Source: Hydractinia symbiolongicarpus
Taxonomy: Eukaryota > Cnidaria > Hydrozoa > Anthoathecata > Hydractiniidae
DNA: 64,000 bases
Assembly (NCBI RefSeq): GCF_029227915.1
Contig: NC_079887.1
Coordinates: forward strand, 19,837,650-19,901,649
Reading direction: 5' to 3'
In this document: positions 33,760-44,845 of the stretch, in pieces
Numbering within the stretch: position 1 is the stretch's first letter
Layout of the letters: every line of letters starts with the position of its first letter
Position numbers and translations under genes: made by a program
Notes under the pieces: generated by a model
The model's database searches: none
What the model saw: the letters and a program-made list of their open reading frames with translations, nothing else
Told to the model about the DNA's origin: nothing

Positions 33760-36605
33760 TTATTCACCAAAGATCCCTGACAGGCAGATATTTCTAAATA
33801 TTTCTATGCATAAATATCTGTGCCTTAGTAATTCCATATAATGTTTATTTGGGAGGCAATCAACTGGTCTTGGGTCATCATGAATAAAACTTAAAGCCCT
33901 GTTGTGGAGTTTTTCAATTTTCAATAGAGATTTCGAAGAAGAGAAATGCCAAACTAAGGGACAATAATTAAAATTTGCATACACGAAGCTTTGTGCTAAA
34001 ATAGATCTTGTTTGCAAAGATAGTACATTTTTAAATCTAAATAATGCATTCAGCTGGGCTGAGGCTTTTCGACAAAGATTACTAATGTGCAAGTTGAAAT
34101 TTAATTTATCATCAATTGTTACTCCTAAAAGTTTTACGGACCTTTCTGATTGTATGACTCTATCGCCAATGTTTATTTCAAGCTTCGAGTTATCAATTTT
34201 GGCTCTTGATAGAAGGATCGAATGAAATTTGTTTGGATTTGCTATCATTTTGTTATTATTTAACCAAGAAAGGGCAATTTCGGATTCCCTTTCTAAAGTC
34301 TTAATGAGATTTTTAATAGTGTTTGAATAAGCTGATATCGTATTGTCGTCTGCGTAATTATGTAGGTCACTATTTACAATAAAATAAAATAAATCATTCA
34401 TAAATATATTAAAAATAATTGGGCCCAACGCAGAACCCTGAGGCACACCTGACAAAATTAATTCAAATATACTATACTCCGCATTTACTCGTGTGGATTG
34501 TTCTCTGTTTGTAAGATACGATAGAATATACTCAAGTGATTTTACATCAAAACCGTAAGCATGAAGTTTGGCTATAAGTAGATCGTGGGGGACACAGTCA
34601 AAAGCTTTTGATAAGTCCATTAATATTGAACCAACCACATAATTCAGATCCAGTTTTTTTTTCCAATCCTCTAATAGGCGTATCAATACGTGATTGGTGC
34701 TATAGTTTTTCCTGTAAGCAGATAAGTACACAGAAAGTTTTTTTCCATGAAAGACATTATTTGCTCTTTGATTATTATTTCGTAAAACTTAGAGAAAAAA
34801 TTTAATACACTAATAGGTCTAAAATTATTGAGACTGTACTTTTCCTTGCTTCCCTTGTCAATTGGTGAAACAACCGCACGCTTAGCTTTAGTTGGGAAAA
34901 AACTGGCACGGATGCTACTATTTAAGGCATTTTTGAGGGGCAATATTAAGTGCTCACTAGCTAGTTTTGCAAGTTTTGGCGGTATCTTATCTTCGCCTGC
35001 AGACGCTTTAGTGTTTATTTCTTTAAATACTTTTTTGATTTCTTCATCACCTATTTCCTTAAATTGAAAATTTTCAGACACATTTTCAATATTTTCTTTT
35101 ATCTTTAGGATACTTGGATGATTTTTATAGGTTTTTAAAATTTTCTCAATCAACTTTTTCTTATCTGTAAATGATTTAAAATCAATAGAGGTAGGTTTAA
35201 TACCACTGCTATTTTCAACAATATTTATGAAGTGGCTATTCAATGTTGTTGCCACTTCATTTTCATCTGTAATCAAATTATCGTTTTGGATTATCGTAAT
35301 ATTTGCATTACTTAAGCAATTTTTATTGGTTACAAAAGGTTTCATAACTTTCCAAAAATTTTTATTTTCGACTGCTCCGGCCTGGGTTATTTTTTTAAAA
35401 TATTCCTTAACAGCTATATTTCGTAATTTTACGCATTTGTTTCTTTGTCTTTTATAATTGGCATTGTTTTCCTCAGTTTTATCATTGTTATATTTATTTT
35501 TAAACCTTGACCTAGAGTATATAGCCTTTCTTAATTCTTTATTCATGAAGGGAGCATCGTTTCCACGCAATGTTTTCTGTTTCAAAGGAGCATGTTTATC
35601 TACTATATTTCTAAAAATTACTTGAAGATTTTCATAGTTCAAATCAGGATCGGCAGTGTCACAACAAAAGTTAGCAGCTTTTACATCAGCCAAAAACGTC
35701 TTTTCATCGAAATTTTTATAGTTTCTATAGAATATTTTCTTAGGCTGTAAACGGGCTAGATGCATTTTTAAAAATGTAGTTATCATTAGGTGATGGTCAC
35801 TTAACCCTGTTTCAAACGCTGAACTATTTTGAAAAGACCTATATCTGTTTGTCAATAAGACATCAATTGAAGAGCCTTCTGTTCCTGCAAAGCATGTTTT
35901 ATCTTTAATGAGGTTTTTGAGATTGAAAATATAACAAAGTGACTGCATCTGCCCATAGCCACTATCACTTGGATTATAAAAATCTATATTAATATCACCC
36001 AGAACAATAATATTGTCACATTTAGAAAGAGCATTGTTTAGAATTTTTTCCAATTCATAGAAAAATTGTGTTAGGTTCAAATATGAAGGTGGCCGATAAC
36101 TACTAATTATAATCCATTTTTTATTTCTAATAGTAATTTCAGAACAGATAATTTCATTCTCTACAATTCCAATATTGTGTAACTGTTTACAAATGACCCC
36201 TTTCCCAACATACTCAATTAAACCTCCTCCATGTATGTTTCTGTCCTTTCGGGTTCTAATTTCATATCCGTCAATATTAAATTGAGCAGTTGGAAAAGAT
36301 TCATCCAGTTTAGTTTCTGCAAGTACGAAATAGTCAGGAGAAAATTTAGACATGATCTCTCTGACGTCGACAATTTTATTTCTCAGACTGTTTATATTTA
36401 AGTAACCTAAAAGAGGATTATCGGGATTAGCAACTCTAAGTTTACAGATACTATCGAGCGGGCTATCAGGTTCGGAATTTGAATTATGTGTTTGGTTAAG
36501 ATCATCAATTTCATTTTGTAATAACAAAGGGCTATTTTGTGTTTCACTTGAATCTGAAAAAACTTGTGCCTCTTGTGGTGTCTGAGTGCAAGGACCTATA
36601 CCCAA
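33760..36605 (-). pseudogene. LINE ORF2: APE endonuclease and reverse transcriptase, one frameshift
   Basis: Endonuclease motifs in order: YLNINSLRNK, LAETKLD, SSYRPPS, LGDINIDF, SSIDVLLTN and SDHHLM. Reverse transcriptase motifs: NNFRPISVLN, a frame change near 34715, then DLSKAFDCVPH, SGVPQGSALGPIIF and YADD, followed by thumb motifs (KLLGVTIDDKLNF). The frame is otherwise open for about 950 codons, so the copy is fairly young. There is no ATG near the 5' end of the frame, which overlaps the end of ORF1 by about ten bases. Confidence 0.85.
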
Positions 36606-37900
36606 GACTGGAAGTACAAGTTGTGGTATAAAAAATGATTAAGATAATATAAATAATTTTTCGCTAACATAGTCTTACCATCGTCTGTAAGGTGGATTCC
36701 ATCTTTCCATAATGAAGAGCTTTTTATGTTGTCATTATTAATAAAAGTAACATCTAAAGCCTCGCATCTTTCCTTTAACAATCGGTTAATTTCATCGATT
36801 CGACTTTCGTCAACTCGTGAACACGTTATCAAGCTGGATATAAAAACCTTTTCCACACCAGAGTTTGTACATTTTTCTGCAATTTTAATTAATCCGTTCA
36901 CTATTTCGACATTAGATGCTGCACTTAGATTTTTCGACAGCAAATTATTGATACCGCCATGAATGATAACAATGTCTGGTTGTTCCTCCTCTAGTGTTGG
37001 GGTTGAATAATAGTTTATATGTTGTATGCTGGCACCCGGAAAACATTTCATTCGCGCATAGCCATTATTGAGTACACGGTTGAATTCTTTCAATCTTATC
37101 CCCTTTGGAATACTATCGGATATTATTCTGACGACAATTTTCTTTGTCATAATCGTTGACTTGAGGATTCGGGTCTTCGTTGTAAAGACTTTTAAAACGA
37201 TTATCAACATTAATTTCGCTTCTTGTATGCAAAACCCCCGAAGGACCTTTTCTAATACTTTTCCATTCATCAGAGGTGTTTGACGGTTTTGGTTCACTTG
37301 AATGCTTTTTATTAATATTGTTAAATATATCTCTAACAAGACATCGTAGATCTTTGAGTTCGTCTTTCAGAAAACTATTTTCCTCTTTCAAACGATCAAC
37401 GAGAAAACTCGATTCCTTTGCTCTCAATTTATTTACCTCGTATCCAATATACTCCTTTAAGTCGTTCGTAACTCTAACAAAATTACTTAACAAATCAAAA
37501 TTTCTGGACTCATTTACCTCGTGATCTAAAATACCATTATCGTAAATTTCTTCCCTATCCAAGTTTTCTTCTGGTTCTTGTAATTCTTCTTCGTGTAAAA
37601 CATTTTCTACATCGACGACAAAACGGTAGCTCGGTAATCCAGATCTTTCAGTTAATTTAATAACATTTTTGTCACATAAATCATCTAAAACTTTGTTTAC
37701 AACTTCTACATCAAACTCTGTTATCGTTGTATTTATACCATCCTTACTTGCTCTTTTCTTTTTCCCATGTATTTCCTTTATAGCTTGTATAACCTTCAAT
37801 TCTTCTACTGTATGATCTTCAGCCATATTTCAAAAACAAAAGTTTGTTTAGAATGATTTTTTCAACACGTCAAAACGTGACCGCTCTCCGATATTACTAA
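33775..37900 (-). mobile_element. CR1/L2-like LINE nested in the Polinton
   Basis: Two ORFs on the minus strand (37826-36596 and 36605-33760) encode an SGNH-hydrolase-bearing ORF1 and an endonuclease/reverse transcriptase ORF2, the gene order of CR1/L2-clade elements. The 5' side seems complete but the 3' side stops within the ORF2 tail right beside the ATPase start, which is unusual. Target duplications are not clear. Because it interrupts the Polinton, it inserted later. Confidence 0.8.
36596..37826 (-). pseudogene. LINE ORF1: coiled coil plus SGNH-type esterase, one frameshift
   Basis: ATG 37826 opens a charged N-terminal region (possible winged-helix-like start, then a leucine-rich coiled coil near 37440-37330). 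The frame changes near 37135. The second part carries RIISDSIPKG (nucleophile Ser block), IIHGGINNL and WKDGIHLTDDGK (Asp-x-x-His block), matching SGNH/GDSL hydrolases in CR1/L2 ORF1 proteins. ORF1 proteins bind RNA and assist retrotransposition; the esterase role is not well established. Confidence 0.75.
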
Positions 37901-37994
37901 GTTATTGTGAATAGTCAGGCTGCGACACAACCCTCGTTCTTAATCTTGGTTATGACTCTCTCCTCTTGTTTCTGATCTTCGGTCATTTATTATA

Positions 37995-38441
37995 GCACCG
38001 TCTGCGCCTCCTCCACCTCCTCCTGTTTCTTTTTATCCATATGCCTCGCTGTATGGCCCACTACCAGTAGTGGGGCTAAACACCTCCCGATAGTGCAGTA
38101 CACAAGAATATCAAGGTTTGCCATACTTTCCATGATAATAGGGTCTTCTTCGATATCCTTGCGCAATTAATATACACTGTCAATATCTACAAAGTTCCCG
38201 ATCATGCTAGCATACAGGCTAATCACGTGAGTAGACAATGCTTCTGCAGTCTTTTCGTCTTTTTTGTTGTTGTTGTTGCTTGAAACTCGGAGAGTTTTTT
38301 GAGTTTAGGGATCTTTTGAATCTTGGATTCTATCCCAGACAGATATGGAACAATTTTCACTTCCATTGGTTCAATCCAACTCGACATGCGACCACAGTCG
38401 CCAACCCAAAAAAATCGCTCGCAATCTTTTTCCCAAGGCAT
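37995..38441 (-). pseudogene. Unrecognised Polinton gene, frameshift and in-frame TAA
   Basis: ATG 38441 (MPWEKDCERFFWVGDCGRM) reads to an aacaacaacaa repeat near 38270, changes frame, continues (HVISLYASMIGNFVDID) to a TAA near 38168, and stays open in the same frame (ILVYCTIGRCLAPLLVVGH, Glu-rich tail) to about 37995. A 23-codon ORF starts just after (MTEDQKQEERVIT, about 37988-37917) and may be a gene cut by the LINE. No function recognised. Confidence 0.4.
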
Positions 38442-38479
38442 TCTTTTATTTTATCAACCTTGATGGTTAATAGCATGGG

Positions 38480-41400
38480 TCAAACATGCAAATATAAAGG
38501 CGCCGTATGTACACCATCGTCACGTACAACTCTCTTATCGTAAAACGCCGAGAGCCCGAGCTTGTTTTGTTCATACGTAACCATCCCCTGCTCATGTACC
38601 CGAAAACCTACGTTTTTGGCCATGTCCAAACCACCCCTCAGCGCACTCAGGTATCTACTCCAGGTCACAGCATTTTGCCTCTTTGACATGCCGTTACATG
38701 AAAATTTAGTACCTTCCTTGCCCTCGATGAAATAACACTTGGCTGTCAGGGCAATCATCCGAAACCCTATGAATTCCGCTTTGAATAGTCCTCATGTTCG
38801 ACTCGAGTGTTTATCAGTGACAAGCTAGTTTTTTACATCCTAATCATACTCGTCAACCAGTTTGGAGCGAACGATATCCCTCAACTCTTCTCCAGAGATG
38901 GCAAAATACGCACTGTCTGTGTCCATGTAAATGTACTCAAAGTCCCGACGATCCACGTACTTGTCCAGAAAATCGTAGTAAAATTCGAGCATGCGAAGTT
39001 TGGCCAATTGATATACCGCGATAACGCACTGGTAGGCTCTATCGATAGCACACTTCTAATCGTTTTTGCCCCTTCTCAGCTCATACGCATCCCCAATCTC
39101 TTCAAGGTCCTCGAGGTACGATCTTCACAGGGATGCATCAACCTCCTTTTCATCCCTCGTAAACGTAGTATCTGCGTGCCTCGCCAAATCTTCAGTCATC
39201 TTGCAGTAGAACGAGTTGCCTTTTACCTTTGCCGTATCCCCCGCAATACGCTTGTCGGGGTCTTTATCAGCCTGTCGTCGTGCATCAGCAATCTCTTCCG
39301 GGAACTATTCAAAGGGCCTACCTCTAGCATACTTGAGAAACTGGTAAAAGACAGTCACTTTCAGTCCATGGTCAAGGTACCATTTTAGCACAGGGGTATA
39401 TAGTAGGATTTTTACAGCTCTCATCAACTCCAAAAGCTTGCGTGTTCCAGGAACACGCTTGCGACCCGTATTATTTAAGTATTCGTGCATGTGCTCGGGG
39501 ATTTGATCATCAGATATCTCCCTGACGACAAACAGGGGAACCATTCCACTAAACCTTTCGCGCAGATTCTCAGGTACCTCAATATCAACTTGGGCAAACA
39601 CAAACAACTACCCATCCACCACACCTCACGTTAGTATCTCGATATTGTGTTCCGATGTCGGCGTAGCCACCTTGATCAGCTGTTCATGGAAAGTCTTGCA
39701 TCAACGTTCTCGGGTAGAGCATATCTGCATCGTACCCTCGAATGGTCCTACACTTGTGGGGTTCGCTGTACTCGTGAGATCTGATCTTGTCCACGGCTTC
39801 AATGAACGGTTCTACATCGGCTAGGTTGTACTCACGCAATCAGTCCATTATGGTGACGCAGCCTCACCTGTAAACCTCGGCACAGAATGTCTCGTACTCT
39901 TCGCGAGATAGTATGTTTTTCCCACTTGATCGGTTATAAAAGTCCTCTTGAGCAACAGGTCCTGCATGGTTCAACTTCTCGTGGCTCGTCAACCACTCGT
40001 ATGCTTTTCGAGCCTACATTCCAACAATCCGCACCAACCGTCATAGCTCAGACCAGGGACAAGGAAATACTTGATATCGAGAAATATAAATCTTGAGGTA
40101 GTGAGGAACATGTAGTCATTATCTTTTTTTGCCACCTTGATCTTATCGCCTTGCGCGATCTTTTCGACAAAATACCGCTTGATCAGGTTGATGTCGTACT
40201 TGCCAGAATTAAACCCTATTACAGCTACTTGATTTATCCACTCGTTCCACAACTCTTTTTGGAGAGCATGTCAAAGTCTTCGGGCTTCGGGTACATTCTC
40301 TCGACCTCTTTCACAATCAGGGCATGCCTCTTTTTTGGCTCCTCCGCAAACTGTTTAACCTAGACCTTAGGATTATCGTGCTCGATGAACGTCGGGCCGC
40401 CATTTAAGCTATTGGCAATGCCGGCGCTTATCGGAGCATGTTTTGAAAGATACGTCAGATCGGAGGTTTGCCGGTAATTTAACGGTTGTAAGAGGGTCTC
40501 AAAATCAAATACAATGTATTGAGGATATGCTCTGAACTCCTTCTGGAAGTACCTCTTGATTTTGGGTGGTTGTCGCATTCCCAAGCTGTGACGAGGTTGT
40601 ACCCCCGTTCCCGTATCATCCTTTCCTTGGACTGGGGCATGCGTGCCACCTGCAGCCGTTGTACTCGTAAACGGTTTTTGAAATAGGCTCATACCCATCC
40701 ACTTCCCACTCCTTCTTACCATTACGTATCACACGTTCACCACCATGACCACATAGGGCATGATGAATATGTCTTCCGGTTTGTTTTGACATGTATTCTA
40801 TCCATATTGATGCATCATAGCTATACCCCTTATCGAAAAAGACCTTTTCTGCCTTGCTCGGCATACGCTTGACCTCCCCCCCCTTAGCAGATAAACGTCG
40901 TTCCGACTCCCTCGCATTCTCCTTCTTACCATTACGTATAACACGTTCACCACCATGACCACATAGGGCATGATGAATATGTCTTCCGGTTTGTTTTGAT
41001 TATTCTATCCATATTGATGCATCATAGCTATACCCCTTATCGAAAAAGACCTTTTCGGCCTTGCTCGGCATACGCTTGACCTTCCCCCCTTTGCAGATAA
41101 TCGTCGTCCCGACGCCCTCGCATTCTCCTTCTTACCATTACGTATAACACGTTCACCACCATGACCACATAGGGCATGGTGAATATGTCTTCCGGTTTGT
41201 TTTGATATGTATTCTATCCATATTGATGCATCATAGCTATACCCCTTATCGAAAAAGACCTTTTCGGCCTTGCTCGGCATACGCTTGACCTTCCCCCCTT
41301 TGCAGATAATCGTCGTCCCGACGCCCTCGCATTCGCTCCTCTTATGCCGCGTGAGGTGGTTGCTTTTGATAAACAGTTGTTTGCATATCCACCCTTGTAA

Positions 41401-41780
41401 ATATCACAGCCGAAGCTGTACACAACCTTAACGCGCATGTCCACGTGTAGTGTAATTTTTTGCATAATAGCGTCCTTTAGAGGTTGGTTTAGATGCTTGT
41501 TAAAACGCCATGTTTTGATCCTATTTCCATCCTCCAACATCTGGATATCGTCCTCAGGGCCTTGATACTCAATATACTCTGCGTAGTCCTCTCTTGCCTC
41601 CTGTTCAATCTCGTCGTGAAGCGTTGTCCCCCCAAAAATTTGTTCCCTTGTCTTGTTGTAGTAGAAGGCAACGGTATCCCGCACACTCTGTAGTCGATCG
41701 GCAAGGGCGCCGCGAGTTGCTGCCACTGGTGCCGACAAGGTGCTATATAGTTTGCCGATGGCATTCTTAAACCAACTCAT
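38480..41780 (-). pseudogene. Protein-primed DNA polymerase B with tandem triplication and multiple breaks
   Basis: Start at 41780 (MSWFKNAIGKLY), six nucleotides below the terminal repeat motif. N-terminal region to about 41340, then a 208-bp segment present three times (40709-41334) that ruins the frame. A YEYNGCRWHACP motif follows near 40640. Exonuclease motifs VFDFET (about 40500) and GFNSGKYDINL (about 40215) come next. Polymerase motifs are YDADMLYPRTLMQD (about 39720), a KVKGNSFYC motif-B-like block (about 39220) and YMDTDS (about 38915). The C-terminus ends at 38480. The gene replicates the element from its terminal protein. It has several stops and frame changes. Confidence 0.82.
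40709..41334. repeat. Three tandem copies of a ~208-bp polymerase segment
   Basis: Copies start with ctccttcttaccattacg at 40709, 40919 and 41125. Each contains gcatgatgaatatgtcttcc and ttgctcggcatacgcttgac. Copies 2 and 3 are nearly identical, with small differences in copy 1 (for example tcaca versus taaca). Such recent duplication could be real or an assembly artefact. Confidence 0.9.
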
Positions 41781-42123
41781 CTTTATTATATACACGGTTT
41801 TTCTAAAAATGGTGCTCTGGTATTTGCTCAATTTTTTGGTGAGCAAATTGGGAATTTCCCTCTACTTCACTTGCTCATTTGTTAGGGACTTACCCTTGAT
41901 TCCATGACTAAGCACCGCATGCGTTGATTTAGTCCACTTGCGCATGATAACACTGAGCTTTACTACGCATGCGTTGATTTTTTTGTGATGTCAGCGGAAT
42001 TTTGTGCAATGGAGCGTGACGAAAAGTTGTGACGTCACAAATAAAATTGTGTAGGATACTTTTTATGAGAATTTGATCGTGATTTTTGAGAAAGTGTGTA
42101 CACCATAACCCCATATACTAGCT
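41781..42123 (-). repeat. Right terminal inverted repeat of the Polinton
   Basis: Reverse complement of 23015-23359 with scattered differences. It ends GCT, next to acaac at 42124-42128, which repeats 23010-23014. Confidence 0.92.
41784..41792 (-). promoter_or_regulatory. TATATAATA before the polymerase gene
   Basis: On the minus strand it is followed by AAG and then ATG at 41780. It is the counterpart of 23347-23355. Confidence 0.55.
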
Positions 42124-42128
42124 ACAAC

Positions 42129-43816
42129 CGGGGTTTAGCTTAGTCCGGAAAAATTATTAGTCGAGCCACTTCAGTCACCAGCCCTCAAATTTACTCACTT
42201 TTCCAGTTTTCCCTTATATTCATGTTTATCGTACGTGATCCAAAGTCCACGACAACTTAAATATGCCTCCTTAAATAGCTTCCTTAAAACCAACGTAACT
42301 ATCATAAAGAGAGGGGAACTCTGGTCTAATTCTTGAAAGAACGCAAGATGGGATAACACACCGTGTTTTTCTCCCTATGCGAACATGTACCCATAAGGTG
42401 AACTGGCGATAAGCAGCAAACAAGTGTTTAGGTATAACAAGATAGCTGCACAGCTATAAAGCTGTGGAACCAATGTTTAAACGGAGCTGGGTGTTTTTGT
42501 TACTGAGGATACACAAAGCCCATTTCTAATCATCAACGTATTGCAAACAAATAAAAATTCGAACCTCGCTTGCCTAGCATTTGCAACAGGTAATGCTAGA
42601 CTAATTACTAAAAATTGCTTTTATTACTTTTCAGAAACGCACGACTGAAATATAATGAATTAGAAAAGTTACATCATTTTTTTAAGTAAATAATGTTTCT
42701 AATAAAAGTTAAAAGTTGTACCAGTACAAGCATGTTTTAATAACACAATATCCCTGCATAAGAGCTAGTTTATGTCAATAAAATATATACAGCATCAAGA
42801 AAACACTTTAAAGCATTGAAGATAAGAAATTCATTAAGGCAACAAAAGGTTGACTTTGCAATTTAGGTAGCATAACTAATGCTTGGTGCTTGTTTTACAG
42901 AGGAAAAATTAAACAGGGTGGCTAAATTGTAGAACCCTCCTGTTTAGTCACTGAGCAGTGAGCTTAATAATAATATGCATATTTTATTTAAACTGGTAGC
43001 CGAATTGTTATTTTGTGCCAAGGACGCCTGAAAAAGGATGACAGGAATATACCATGGGCGAAAATCTAAAGATATCTGCGATAGTCAACCGTTGTTTTAT
43101 AGGTTGAAGGCTAGTCCAATAGAACACCCTTTGAGACATGGTCTGCAGAAAATTTCTACAAATCTGAGCAATTTCAGACTAGTTCCATTGTTATGTGGTG
43201 TTGTATATATTCCCAAGATCTTTTGCGCAAATCGACAGGTAAAAGAAGCATGCGATAAGCCGTAGACCAACCAGCCTATTACAAACTTTAATTTTCAGTG
43301 AAGGCATCTTAATTTGATCTTAAAATTAAAATCTAGTTTTTGCATGCAGATTATAATTTATATTATACATCAGTGAAAAAATGCTACTAGATACTTTTTA
43401 ACCATAACTTGACCTGTCAGGGTGAACTGATAATTAACCTTTAAATTTAGTTAGCCATTACAGGATAATTAAACGATACATGCAGTAAAATGAGCTGCTT
43501 GTACGGCTAATTATACGGTAGAGATCTGATTTGCTTAAATTTCTGTACTTTTCTTCGATATCGATATTCCAATGGTCATCTACCTAGTTCCATAGTATGT
43601 TATGCTTCAATAAAAAGTAAAAAAAAAAAAACAAGAAACGACTGTGATATAAGAAAATAGGAAACTTGGCTGCACCAATCAAGCATGGCACATAATTCTA
43701 TTTAGGCCCTATGTGACAATGTTTTTTACACATGTATCTTTGTCAAAATTGATATACTGTCAAAAATCGTTTATCGGTGTCCCTAAACACAGATAAATTC
43801 AGAAACTCGGGCGCTC
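42129..43816. other. No gene seen
   Basis: AT-rich flank of the Polinton. The 75-codon plus ORF at 43038-43265 lacks any domain or splice context. A poly-A run lies at 43618-43631. Confidence 0.4.
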
Positions 43817-44845
43817 AGTCTTTTTTAGGAATATTTGAGTAGGTGTGCGATGATTCGCAGGTGTAAATCAAGTAACGCGTGCGATGCAAAACGCACGTGC
43901 AAAGAATGTTACGAATGCGTTACGGGCTCCGAGGTTATTTTTGTTGCACAATCATTTTGCGGTAGAAAAGTTTTAAATTTTAAATCGTGAACCCCAAACA
44001 CGATGATCGACCGTATTCTGGTATAGCGACTCTATCAATCTTAACTTACTTTTCTACATGTCCAAAATAGTATGCATGACTACACTGTCATTTTTATATT
44101 TACTGTTTATTTTTTCAGGTCATCACAAGCAAATAGGCAAAAATATGCTTTGTTTTCAAATTAAAAAAAAATCATTATCCACTTCAAAATTCATTCAGAA
44201 AGTTCAGCTACACCATAACAAAATTTTTACAGAAAAAAAATTTTACTGCACGTGGGTTTCGTTTTACAGGCATAAAGAAAAAATCCATTAAATTCGGACC
44301 TGCTATGGTTTCCAATTGTTTGTAAGATAAAGAAATTATCTACAATTAAATACATGATAAAATGTCTATTCCGCCTGTAAGTGCAGTTTTGTAGACTTGC
44401 TTCATCCGTCTTCCGTCGGCGTTCACCTCCGCATTAGTTAAGAGCCGCATGGATGGATTTCTTGGTAAGACCTGGTTACCAACGACGAAGGGGCCAGGCA
44501 AAACAGATTTATGTCTACGTAGTTCTTTTAACTAAGTCAGGAGTCGGTGATTTAGCTAGGATGGTCAGGTTGGCTATGAATAGGCTTGCTCGTGGATTAA
44601 AAGGACCAGGAGTATTCAATAATTTCTGAGATCTAAAAGTGTCCGACCAAGACGGGAATCTATCGGACGTTTTGTCTGACGCGTCTCCAAAAATTATTTC
44701 GAGGGCTGCCATCGCACGCTACACAATGGATTTTATAGGTTGATTTTGAAAAATCTATATTTATTTTTCAGGAGTGCGATTAATCACACGCCTAAAACGA
44801 TTTAGGCGTGTGCCAAGGCGTGCTGACTGGGACATGCCTAAGACT
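43817..44845. mobile_element. Possible hAT-like MITE related to the one at 1764-2559
   Basis: The ends agtctt...aagact are inverted and subterminal gtgcgat/atcgcac and gcgtgc repeats resemble those of the element at 1764. Flanks gggcgctc and gggcacta could be a decayed 8-bp duplication (two mismatches). No transposase. Confidence 0.45.

Larger units (their letters stand above)
23015..42123. mobile_element. Maverick/Polinton (adintovirus-like) element, 19.1 kb, degenerate
   Basis: The element is bounded by long inverted terminal repeats (23015-23359 and 41781-42123) that begin AGC and are flanked by the 5-bp direct repeat acaac. Polintons usually make a 6-bp duplication. Genes recognised inside are protein-primed DNA polymerase B, retroviral-type integrase, FtsK/HerA-type packaging ATPase, major capsid protein and penton-like minor capsid protein, the diagnostic set for this virus-like class. 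Extra genes are two BRO/KilA-N-like proteins, several small membrane proteins and a repeat protein. A LINE of about 4 kb is nested at about 33775-37900, so the original length was about 15 kb. Most genes carry stops or frameshifts. This copy is inactive as it stands unless some breaks are assembly errors. Confidence 0.92.

Noticed and set aside
38807-39388. 193-codon plus-strand ORF
   Set aside because: It is antisense to the polymerase B gene, whose motif B and C regions are on the minus strand here.
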